35,055 nt of DNA, taken from assembly GCA_937901865.1 (NCBI GenBank), contig CALDID010000168.1:1-35055 (forward strand), given 5' to 3'. The position numbers were made by a program, and so were the translations under genes. Positions 1 through 6,900 of the stretch are shown piece after piece (positions within the stretch are counted from its first letter, which is position 1; each line of letters starts with the position of its first letter). The notes beneath the pieces were generated by a model. That model saw nothing but the letters and a program-made list of their open reading frames with translations, did no database searches and had not been told where the DNA came from. The DNA comes from an uncultured Treponema sp. (GTDB taxonomy: Bacteria > Spirochaetota > Spirochaetia > Treponematales > Treponemataceae).

Positions 1-32
1 ATTCCCGTGTCAAGCACGAGAATGACATAAAG
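1..32 (+). repeat. dispersed palindromic (REP-like) repeat, copy 1
   Basis: This 32-bp sequence aligns almost base for base with 19078-19109 (pattern ATTSCCGTRTCRAGYACGRS then AATGACATAAAG) and, in reverse orientation, with 27595-27627. The arms around TCAAG/TCGAG are imperfect inverted repeats. Three copies in 35 kb suggest a dispersed family. The copy may continue beyond the left edge. Confidence 0.7.
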
Positions 33-193
33 AAGCATACTTTTCGTAACACTGCCAGGTCTGAAATGCAATTCCAACCTCTCAGATTGAAATATCCTAC
101 ACAAAAATCAACTCTGTTTACTCCGTCTTCAGCAATTATATTCCTAAGACCTTCAACAAATTTTTGATTGATATTATCATATATTACAGCCAT
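1..193 (-). pseudogene. N-terminal remnant of a PLD-domain helicase-type protein
   Basis: From an ATG at 193 the minus strand reads MAVIYDNINQKFVEGLRN, and a little later VDFCVGYFNLRGWN. This is the typical N-terminus of large bacterial helicases that begin with a phospholipase-D-like (NgoFVII-type) domain, often part of restriction or defence loci. After about 45 residues the similarity stops, and the last codons (about 33 to 1) are simply a translation of the dispersed palindromic repeat at 1-32. I infer a truncated gene disrupted by, or fused to, the repeat. A weak GGGGAAGAG lies upstream of the ATG. The window edge hides what lies beyond, so an intact gene with an odd insertion cannot be excluded. 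Confidence 0.5.
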
Positions 194-233
194 CTTTTTT
201 CTCTTCCCCATATATCAAGCAAATAATCAAATG

Positions 234-290
234 TAAAAAAACTGCCTAAAAAGCAATATCTTTTATATAAAGCTCTTTAAACAGTTTTTG
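234..290 (-). terminator. possible terminator of the nucleoside transporter operon
   Basis: On the minus strand, shortly after the stop of the last permease gene, AAACTG pairs with CAGTTT across a long A/T-rich loop, and the right arm runs into seven T residues. The stem is short, so this is a weak intrinsic-terminator call placed where an operon end is expected. Confidence 0.4.
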
Positions 291-309
291 TAAAAATCGA
301 AAAAGCCTT

Positions 310-1248
310 TTAGCGAGTGCCTTTATCGTAAGGAATACCCTCGGCTTTTGGCGCGCGGGATTTCTTAGATGTAAATGCAAGTACGATGAGAGAAATAATA
401 TACGGCAATGTCTTATACACTTCGCCTGGAACAAGATGCACAAGGAAGTCATATCCTGCATATGTGTCGGCAAGCGCACGGAAGACACCGAAAATCAGAG
501 CAGCAAGTGCAATTTTCACAGGTTTCCACTGACCGAAAATCATAACAGCAAGTGCTAAGAAGCCTGCGCCTGCAACTCCATAGATAAAATCCCATTGGCT
601 ATTTACCGCACTAATATAGATGATTCCACCAATACCGCCGCAAAAACCCGAAATAATAACGCCCGCATAGCGCATTTTATACACATTGATACCAACGCTA
701 TCCGCTGCTTGAGGGTGTTCGCCGCACGCCATCAAGCGCAAGCCGAAACGAGTTTTGTAGAGAATAACAAACGACGCTACAAGTAGCAAAACTGTTACAA
801 TAGTGTAAATGCTAAACTCCATACCTGCAATCTTGAATGCAAAGGCTTTTCGTGTTTCGATGTAGCTTAGGATTGCAGACGGGTCATCTCCATGAGAGCG
901 AGCATTGTTAAACGACTTTACGATAACCGTCGCCGCCGCTGTTGCAAGCATATTCATAGCTGTTCCCACAAGTGTTTGGTCAGCCTTGAAGTTAATCGCC
1001 GCCACAGCAAGAAGCAAAGAAGACACCATACCTGCAAGCGCACTCACAAGCAGCACCGAAAGCACGATAACAGGAGCTGGAGTCGTCGGCGGAAGAGCAT
1101 AGAGAACGAATGCACCGCCGAGCGCACCAAAAACCATTCCGCCCTCAAGACCTAAGTTTATAACGCCACTTCTTTCGGAAAACATTCCGCCAAGTGCTAC
1201 CAAAATCAAGACAGATGCATAAATAAGCGTATATTGAATAAGCAGCAT
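310..1248 (-). CDS. nucleoside ABC transporter permease (second permease)
   Basis: This 312-residue, very hydrophobic protein belongs to the branched-chain/ribose-type permease family (BPD_transp_2) and resembles NupQ/PnrE-type nucleoside permeases. The N-terminal pattern SERSGVINLGLEGGMVFGA is the family hallmark. Alternating hydrophobic stretches indicate roughly eight or more membrane spans. It is the last gene of the operon: its ATG overlaps the TAA of the preceding permease (TAATG), with AAGGAGG six bases upstream, so translation is probably coupled. It should pair with the other permease to form the inner-membrane channel for nucleosides delivered by the lipoprotein at 4096-5286. The family call is firm; the exact substrate is inferred from context. 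Confidence 0.9.
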   Translation of the reverse strand: MLLIQYTLIYASVLILVALGGMFSERSGVINLGLEGGMVFGALGGAFVLYALPPTTPAPVIVLSVLLVSALAGMVSSLLLAVAAINFKADQTLVGTAMNMLATAAATVIVKSFNNARSHGDDPSAILSYIETRKAFAFKIAGMEFSIYTIVTVLLLVASFVILYKTRFGLRLMACGEHPQAADSVGINVYKMRYAGVIISGFCGGIGGIIYISAVNSQWDFIYGVAGAGFLALAVMIFGQWKPVKIALAALIFGVFRALADTYAGYDFLVHLVPGEVYKTLPYIISLIVLAFTSKKSRAPKAEGIPYDKGTR

Positions 1249-2447
1249 TAGTTTCCTCCTTCTTGAGCTTTCAGAGCCTTCGCCTTAACAGCCGCAACTG
1301 CCGCCGCTTGAGCGTCCGCACCTCCTGCATTTGCATTTTCTTTTGTATCCTTTTTGCCAAAGCGAGAGATAATCTCTTTAAAGAAGAGAACAAATGCACA
1401 GGTATAGATAATAATAGAAGAAATTAAATCTGCTATCTGCGGATTGAAGTATCGCATATCGATAAGAGAACCGCCTGTCGTAATATGCTGAATAAAGTAG
1501 CCTGCAAAGATTACGCCAATCGGATTCAAACCGCCCAAGAACGCCACTGCAATTCCGTTAAAGCCCATTCCTGGCACAGAAGAACTCGTCTTCCACGGCT
1601 GAATATCGGTAAGATAATACAAAGAAGCGGCAAGACCTGCAAACGCGCCAGCAATAGCCATCGTGATGATGATATTCACTTTATCGCGCATACCTGCGTA
1701 TTTTGCGGCATTCTTGTTAAGACCTGTTGCGCGAAGCTCATAGCCGAAAGTCGTCTTTGTCAGCACGATGTACACCAGAACAGCAATGATAATCATAAGC
1801 GGAATTGCAATCGTTACATACTGATTTTTGTGGAAGAAAGCACCTAAGCCAAGTGATGGCAAAATAGAAGCCTTTGACACAGAAGCAATATGGAACGTTT
1901 CGCTTTTTGATTGGTCCATAGTGATTTCGCTTTGCATAAGGGCGTTCACCAAATACAACCCTATCCAGTTCATCATAATGCAAGCGATAACCTCGTTTAC
2001 ATTAAAAATCGCTTTGAACACGCCAGAGATTGCAGCCCACGCCGCAGAAGCCAATGTCGCAAGAATAACGCACTGCCACCATGGTAAATGCCAGCTCAAA
2101 GCACACCAAAGCGAAACGCCGATACCGATACAATACTGACCGCCAACGCCGATATTAAACAATCCTGATTTGTACGCAAACAAAACAGAAATTGCACACA
2201 GAACGAGCGGGACAGTTTTTACAAGAGTCTGCCCGAAGTAATAGAGCTTCATATTTGTTTTGCGATAATAAAAGAAGTTCTTGAGAATTGTAATAATGGC
2301 CTGTCCTGCGTGGCTTGGGCTGATTATCAAAAGAATGATGTAGCCGACAAGGATACCGATTAAAGCGCAAAGCACCGCAGAAGAGATTGCAAGAAATGAA
2401 GGGGAAGAAAAAAGGTTCGCCCGTTTTAGTTTGTTAATTTCACTCAT
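1248..2447 (-). CDS. nucleoside ABC transporter permease (first permease)
   Basis: This 399-residue protein is the longer permease of a BMP-type nucleoside importer (NupP/PnrD-like, BPD_transp_2). A hydrophobic N-terminal anchor is followed by many membrane spans; GLFNIGVGGQYCIG near residue 95 is the conserved family motif. The C-terminus is a polar Ala/Lys-rich tail, as is common for the cytoplasmic end of these permeases. AAGGAG lies seven bases before the ATG. It starts 11 bases after the ATPase gene and overlaps the second permease by one base, so the genes are one transcription unit. Lipoprotein, ATPase and two permeases together form a complete importer. Confidence 0.9.
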   Translation of the reverse strand: MSEINKLKRANLFSSPSFLAISSAVLCALIGILVGYIILLIISPSHAGQAIITILKNFFYYRKTNMKLYYFGQTLVKTVPLVLCAISVLFAYKSGLFNIGVGGQYCIGIGVSLWCALSWHLPWWQCVILATLASAAWAAISGVFKAIFNVNEVIACIMMNWIGLYLVNALMQSEITMDQSKSETFHIASVSKASILPSLGLGAFFHKNQYVTIAIPLMIIIAVLVYIVLTKTTFGYELRATGLNKNAAKYAGMRDKVNIIITMAIAGAFAGLAASLYYLTDIQPWKTSSSVPGMGFNGIAVAFLGGLNPIGVIFAGYFIQHITTGGSLIDMRYFNPQIADLISSIIIYTCAFVLFFKEIISRFGKKDTKENANAGGADAQAAAVAAVKAKALKAQEGGN

Positions 2448-2458
2448 CTTAATGCTCC

Positions 2459-3991
2459 TTATACGTTTCGTTTTGCGCCAGCCATATAAAGACCGAGTTC
2501 TTCAGCAGTCGTCTTCTTTGGGTCAAGGTCGCCCACGATTTCGCCTTCGTACATAACGAAAATGCGGTCGCTCAAGCTCAAAACCTCTTCAAGCTCATAA
2601 GACACCAACAAAACAGCCGCGCCTTTATCTCGGTCTGCAACAATTTGGCTGTGGATATATTCGATAGCTCCAACATCAAGACCACGAGTTGGCTGAACAG
2701 CAATCAATAACTTGTGTTCCTTATCAAGCTCACGGGCAATAATCGCTTTTTGCTGATTTCCGCCGCTCATAGCTCTCGCCACAGTCTTTCCGCCCTGTCC
2801 GCTTCTCACATCGAACTTTTTAATAAGCTCTTCAGCATATTCAGAAACAGCCTTCTTATTTATAAAGCCGTGAGTTTGGAACTTTGGCTGCCAATATCGC
2901 TGCAAAACAATATTCTGCTCAAGGCTATAATCCAAGACAAGCCCGTGCTTGTGTCGGTCTTCTGGAATATGGCTCATTCCGTCTTTGCTCTTTTCGCGGA
3001 TAGATTTCTTTGTTATGTCCACTCCTCCGAGCGTGATACGCGCTTCGTCTGGATTTGCCAGCTTTTCAAGCCCCGTAAGTCCGCCTATGAACTCGCTTTG
3101 TCCATTGCCGTCGATTCCCGCAATACACACGATTTCGCCTGCGTGAACTTCAAGATTGACATTCTTTACCGCAAGATTCTTGTGAATACGGCTCGGAACG
3201 CTCATATTCTCTATCTTCAAGACCGTTTCTCCCACTTTTGCAGGAGCTTTGTCTACAGAGAACTTAACATCGCGACCGACCATCATACGGCTCAGCTCTT
3301 CTTTTGTAGTGTTCTTGATGTCCACCGTGCCGATGTATTTTCCTTTGCACAATACAGAACACCTATCGCTCACCGCCATAATCTCATTGAGCTTATGAGT
3401 GATAAACAAAATAGATTTTCCCTCTGCAGCAAGATTTTTCATAATCTGCATAAGCTCATCTATTTCCTGCGGTGTCAGAACAGCTGTCGGCTCATCAAAA
3501 ATGAGAATCTCATTATCGCGATAGAGCATTTTCAAAATCTCTACACGCTGCTGCATACCGACCGTAATATCTTCGATTTTGGCATCTGGGTCAACGGCAA
3601 GACCATACTTTTTGCTTAGCTCCAAAATCTTTATACGCGCGCTTGCTCTGTCGATAAAGCCGTTTTTTACAGTTTCAGTTCCTAGAATGATATTATCAAG
3701 AACAGTAAACACCTCAACAAGCTTAAAATGCTGGTGTACCATACCGATACCAAGAGCAGTAGCATCGTTGGGGTTGTTGATTTTCACGGTCTTTCCGTTC
3801 TTGCGGATTTCTCCCTTTTCTGGTTGATAAAGACCGAATAAGACACTCATAAGAGTAGATTTTCCCGCACCGTTTTCGCCTAAAAGAGCATGTATCTCGC
3901 CTTTCTTTAATTGAAGCGTGATATTATCGTTCGCAATAATGCCGGGGAACAGCTTGGTGATGTTTAACATTTCGATGATATATTCACTCAT
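2459..3991 (-). CDS. nucleoside ABC transporter ATP-binding protein (two ATPase domains)
   Basis: This 510-residue protein has tandem ABC ATPase domains, as in RbsA/NupO-type sugar and nucleoside importers. Domain 1 has Walker A GENGAGKST near residue 40 and Walker B ILIFDEPTAVLTP. Domain 2 starts near residue 255, has the degenerate P-loop GIDGNGQSE, and carries the signature SGGNQQK and the run LLIAVQPTRGLDVG. It energises import through the two following permeases. An ATG at 3991 (MSEYII) fits the family start. An in-frame GTG at 3997 lies closer to the AGGA at about 4002-4005 and is a real alternative. A strong hairpin (4025-4072) separates it from the lipoprotein gene. Confidence 0.93.
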   Translation of the reverse strand: MSEYIIEMLNITKLFPGIIANDNITLQLKKGEIHALLGENGAGKSTLMSVLFGLYQPEKGEIRKNGKTVKINNPNDATALGIGMVHQHFKLVEVFTVLDNIILGTETVKNGFIDRASARIKILELSKKYGLAVDPDAKIEDITVGMQQRVEILKMLYRDNEILIFDEPTAVLTPQEIDELMQIMKNLAAEGKSILFITHKLNEIMAVSDRCSVLCKGKYIGTVDIKNTTKEELSRMMVGRDVKFSVDKAPAKVGETVLKIENMSVPSRIHKNLAVKNVNLEVHAGEIVCIAGIDGNGQSEFIGGLTGLEKLANPDEARITLGGVDITKKSIREKSKDGMSHIPEDRHKHGLVLDYSLEQNIVLQRYWQPKFQTHGFINKKAVSEYAEELIKKFDVRSGQGGKTVARAMSGGNQQKAIIARELDKEHKLLIAVQPTRGLDVGAIEYIHSQIVADRDKGAAVLLVSYELEEVLSLSDRIFVMYEGEIVGDLDPKKTTAEELGLYMAGAKRNV

Positions 3992-4024
3992 AAGCACTTC
4001 GTCCTGTAGTTTAATAGTTATATA

Positions 4025-4072
4025 TTTACAAAGGGGAACAGATATAAAAAATACCTGCTCCCCTTTCGTAAA
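4025..4072 (-). promoter_or_regulatory. intercistronic hairpin between lipoprotein and ATPase genes
   Basis: On the minus strand, TTTAC, AAAGGGGA and CAG pair with CTG, TCCCCTTT and GTAAA across an A/T-rich loop, giving a long, nearly perfect stem. No U tract follows, so it is unlikely to be a full terminator. It probably protects the 3' end of the lipoprotein message or limits read-through, giving more binding protein than ATPase and permease. Confidence 0.65.
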
Positions 4073-4095
4073 CTATCAGCTTTTAGAAAAAAAAC

Positions 4096-5286
4096 TTACT
4101 TGATGTTAGGATACTTGTTGAACGTAATAGTAACCTCTGGGTCTTTGTCTGTTACGTTTGAAACTGTGATTTCTCCATTGTAGAGCTTTGCAACAAGAGC
4201 TTTGTAATCATCAACAGTAAAGTTCTTCATTGTCCATGTATCAGTTGGGAGCTGAACATAGTTTGCTTCCATATCTGTTGCAGAAACAAGACCGAGAGAA
4301 GAAATCTTTCCTGAGTACTGAGCCCAGTTATCGTTCTGAATAGCAGCAAGAACAGCGCGAACAGTTGCACCCAAGCCCTTCATTGCAGAAGTTACGCACA
4401 TACCCTCGCCATAAGCGTTAATCTGTGCAGTCTGGTCTGTATCAACACCGATAACCTTTCCGCCAACTTCCTTTGCAGCGTCAGCAGCACTTGTCCAAAT
4501 TCCGCCACCGCAAGCAAATACAGCCTCTACACCGAGCTTCTGATACCACACGTCCATTGAAGCCTTAATCTGCTGGTCGCCATAGAACTGACCGCCATAC
4601 ACATATTCAACAGCAACTTTGTCTGCAATTCCCATTTCGGCAGCAGCAGCATTGCAGCCCTGTACAAAGCCAAAACCGTAGCGGATAACAGCAGGAACAG
4701 CCATACCGCCCAAGAATCCGAGGTGTGTAAATCCTTCTTTTACAGCCGCGTAGCCCGCCATAAAGCCAGGAAGCTGCTCATCATATACTGCGCAGAACAC
4801 GTTAGCAGGAAGATTTGACCAATCCTTTCCCTTTGCCTTTGCAGCTTCCATAATGTCGAACTCGCCAACATCAAGACCAACAAAATACACATCATCATTC
4901 ATCTCTGCTGTTTCAACAATAGCCTCTGCAAAAAGGAAGCCCGGGAGAACGAGAACATTGTAGTCGTCCTGAATAGCAGCGTTAATAGAAGCAACGCGGT
5001 CAGCAGTTGAATCTCCAGACGGCTTGTAATAGTTGAAATCAAGTCCTGCTTCTGAACAATAAGCCTTGCTTGCTTCATAAGTAGTCTGGTTGAAAGACTG
5101 GTCAGTGATGTCGCCAGAGTCTGTAACCATAGCTACACGATATTTTGCAACAGCTTTTGTTTCTTCTGTTGTTTTTGCAGCTTCTGTTGTGTTAGAAGCA
5201 GTTGTTGTAGACTTTGCACCGCCGCAAGAGAAAAATGCTAATGCTACAGCTGATGCAACCAATGTTGTGAGAAAATTTCTTTTCAT
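4096..5286 (-). CDS. pnrA: BMP-family nucleoside-binding lipoprotein (PnrA/TmpC-like)
   Basis: This 396-residue lipoprotein binds the substrate (purine nucleosides in the characterised PnrA/TmpC of Treponema pallidum) and hands it to the ABC transporter encoded downstream. The N-terminus is MKRNFLTTLV, then a hydrophobic stretch and lipobox AFFSC with Cys21, followed by a Ser/Thr/Ala/Lys-rich linker to about residue 45. The rest matches the BMP (basic membrane protein) fold: an opening KYRVAMVTDSGDITDQSFNQ, and GVDTDQT in the second lobe. The start at 5286 is chosen because AGGAG lies seven bases upstream and a signal peptide follows directly. It is first in the operon, with a consensus promoter at 5306-5334. 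Substrate is inferred from homology. Confidence 0.92.
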   Translation of the reverse strand: MKRNFLTTLVASAVALAFFSCGGAKSTTTASNTTEAAKTTEETKAVAKYRVAMVTDSGDITDQSFNQTTYEASKAYCSEAGLDFNYYKPSGDSTADRVASINAAIQDDYNVLVLPGFLFAEAIVETAEMNDDVYFVGLDVGEFDIMEAAKAKGKDWSNLPANVFCAVYDEQLPGFMAGYAAVKEGFTHLGFLGGMAVPAVIRYGFGFVQGCNAAAAEMGIADKVAVEYVYGGQFYGDQQIKASMDVWYQKLGVEAVFACGGGIWTSAADAAKEVGGKVIGVDTDQTAQINAYGEGMCVTSAMKGLGATVRAVLAAIQNDNWAQYSGKISSLGLVSATDMEANYVQLPTDTWTMKNFTVDDYKALVAKLYNGEITVSNVTDKDPEVTITFNKYPNIK

Positions 5287-5305
5287 TTGAAAACTCCTAT
5301 CTAAC

Positions 5306-5334
5306 ATTATAGAGTTTTATTTTTCATAAATCAA
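5306..5334 (-). promoter_or_regulatory. sigma70-type promoter of the nucleoside transporter operon
   Basis: Read on the minus strand: -35 TTGATT (5334-5329), a 17-bp spacer, and a perfect -10 TATAAT (5311-5306). It lies 20 bases upstream of the lipoprotein ATG, leaving room for an SD-containing leader. Confidence 0.8.
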
Positions 5335-5415
5335 GCTCAACAACAGAGTTTTTGCATAACAGCTATATATTCAGTGCAATGAAAGCGAAAACAAGAAAAA
5401 AATCTATGAAAACAC

Positions 5416-5444
5416 TTGCACAAAAATAATTTTTCCGCTATCAT
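5416..5444 (+). promoter_or_regulatory. promoter of tRNA-Leu
   Basis: TTGCAC (5416-5421), a 17-bp spacer and TATCAT (5439-5444) end 11 bases before the first base of the mature tRNA. Spacing is ideal. It diverges from the promoter at 5306-5334. Confidence 0.7.
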
Positions 5445-5455
5445 ATCTAATCGTT

Positions 5456-5541
5456 GCCAGGATGGTGGAATTGGTAGACACAAGGGACTTAAAATCCCTC
5501 GACAGTCAAACGTCGTGCCGGTTCGATTCCGGTTCCTGGCA
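5456..5541 (+). tRNA. tRNA-Leu, anticodon UAA
   Basis: This is an 86-nt class II tRNA. The acceptor stem GCCAGGA pairs with TCCTGGC, with A as discriminator. The D arm contains TGGTAGACAC. The anticodon stem AGGGA/TCCCT encloses loop CTTAAAA, giving anticodon UAA (reads UUA). A long variable arm (about TCGACAGTCAAACGTCG) and T-loop GTTCGATTCC follow. CCA is not encoded. The long variable arm and UAA anticodon make leucine certain. Confidence 0.97.
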
Positions 5542-5556
5542 CTTTTTTTATCTTTT

Positions 5557-5590
5557 AAGACTGAGTTTTACCGCTTGGTCTTTTTTATTT
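5557..5590 (+). terminator. intrinsic terminator after tRNA-Leu
   Basis: AAGAC pairs with GTCTT, extended by two G-U pairs, followed by TTTTTTATTT. It lies 16 bases after the tRNA. Confidence 0.6.
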
Positions 5591-5611
5591 GTCAATTAAT
5601 CGCTCTTGACT

Positions 5612-5795
5612 GTACAGTATAGAGCCCTTCATCGCTACGCTAAAGACCCTCACATTGCTACACTAAAAACCGACCAATCCGTACACTAAAGACACTCACA
5701 TCGCTACACTAAAGAGCGACTATACTGTGCGCTAAAGAGTGAATTGAGTGTACAGTAAAGAGTGAATTGAGCGTACACTAAAGAGTGGCTTTAGT
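5612..5795. repeat. tandem array A: eight units of exactly 23 bp
   Basis: Eight consecutive units start at 5612, 5635, 5658, 5681, 5704, 5727, 5750 and 5773. Each opens with a conserved part close to GTACACTAAAGA and ends with about 11 more variable bases. It fills the 300-base gap between tRNA-Leu and the gene at 5887. No ORF fits, since 23 is not a multiple of three. The same period recurs at 18767-18948 and 27491-27604 with different core sequences. Confidence 0.85.
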
Positions 5796-5848
5796 GCAAA
5801 AGAAAGGATAATTTTTATTGATTTTTCAGTTAAATAAATAAATCATAG

Positions 5849-5877
5849 TTGTTTTTACACACTTTTCGTGATACCAT
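5849..5877 (+). promoter_or_regulatory. promoter of the membrane-protein gene pair
   Basis: TTGTTT (5849-5854), a 17-bp spacer and TACCAT (5872-5877) lie nine bases before the ATG at 5887, so any 5' leader would be only about two bases. Confidence 0.55.
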
Positions 5878-5886
5878 TTTAAAGAA

Positions 5887-6870
5887 ATGAAAACGCCGAT
5901 TTATATGATTTTTGCGTATATTTTTTTATGTGTATGTGGTTCGATAGCTGGTGCTACCGTTTATATGCTTTATCAAAGTTGCACTCTTATTGTGTCGGGA
6001 ACACACTCTTCTTTATTCTCCCTCCCGCTCTTTGTAGCAGGCTTGATAAAATCTTTTCCAGTGTTTGTCGTCTTAACATCTCTTTTCATTCCCCTTTACG
6101 CCGTCAGACACCCAAAAAGCAATGTCGTCGCCGTTTTCGCAGTCTATTTATCGCTGTCGTTTTTGTCTTGGGGGGTGATTTTGCCGCTCAATGCTCTGTA
6201 TGGCAGTAAATTGAGAGAAACCTATTTTGAAAAAACGTATCCGCTTCCCTCTGCTGGCTACTTTAGAAGCGATGACAAATACATCACCTACTACACAAAG
6301 GTAGACGAAGAGGGAAAAGCGAACGGTGTGCAAATCTCAAAAGATACCTCGCTTTCTGTTAATAAAATTGAGTCGTTTTCTCACAAACAGATACAAAGAG
6401 CGTCTAGCTCTAACGGCGATTTTGCGGACTCCATCATCAAAAAATCTATCGAAATGCCTTTAGTAGCGCGTCTTTTTGTGCAAGCCACAGAAATGATTGA
6501 ATTGCGCGCGTTAGAAGCGGCAAAGGGCGGCATTTTGGCGTGGTTGAGCTTGTCTTCTATTGGAGCGGCGTTATTTTCTGTCTTTCAGCTCCGCGCTTTA
6601 AGTTCGCACAAGCTCGTAAACTGCGTCATTATTTCGTTTTCGGTATTCGCCATTATCGCTTTGAATTACTTGTATTTTACACTGCCGATTTTTGATAAAG
6701 TGCGCGATTATACGTTTCCTTTGACCAATAATCTTTCGGCATACATACCAGAGCCGACGCTTGCGATGATTAACCTATTCATCTTTATTTTATTTATGGC
6801 GATAGGTATTACACACCAAATATTCAGCTCTTCGGCAAACAATAGCTATAATCCGAGTTACAACTACTAA
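5887..6870 (+). CDS. unrecognised integral membrane protein
   Basis: This 327-residue protein has about three N-terminal membrane spans (residues 5-27, 44-70, 75-100), a polar extracytoplasmic domain (about 105-205) and about three C-terminal spans (213-235, 245-270, 292-315). The 3+domain+3 layout and an N-terminal run of Leu/Val/Pro followed by charged RHPKSN recall LptF/LptG-type permeases, but I see no decisive motif and treat that only as a possibility. It is followed 30 bases later by a second membrane protein of the same overall layout, and the two probably form one transcription unit and perhaps one complex. The start has no strong SD and sits just after a promoter. Confidence 0.75.
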   Translation: MKTPIYMIFAYIFLCVCGSIAGATVYMLYQSCTLIVSGTHSSLFSLPLFVAGLIKSFPVFVVLTSLFIPLYAVRHPKSNVVAVFAVYLSLSFLSWGVILPLNALYGSKLRETYFEKTYPLPSAGYFRSDDKYITYYTKVDEEGKANGVQISKDTSLSVNKIESFSHKQIQRASSSNGDFADSIIKKSIEMPLVARLFVQATEMIELRALEAAKGGILAWLSLSSIGAALFSVFQLRALSSHKLVNCVIISFSVFAIIALNYLYFTLPIFDKVRDYTFPLTNNLSAYIPEPTLAMINLFIFILFMAIGITHQIFSSSANNSYNPSYNY

Positions 6871-6900
6871 GCAACTAACACCTAAGAAGGATTTGTATAA

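Noticed and set aside
2714..3619. 301-codon plus-strand open frame
   Set aside because: It lies entirely antisense to the nucleoside transporter ATPase gene, which has clear motifs; no family similarity in the plus frame.
5416..5622. 68-codon plus-strand frame
   Set aside because: It spans tRNA-Leu and its terminator and cannot be a real gene.
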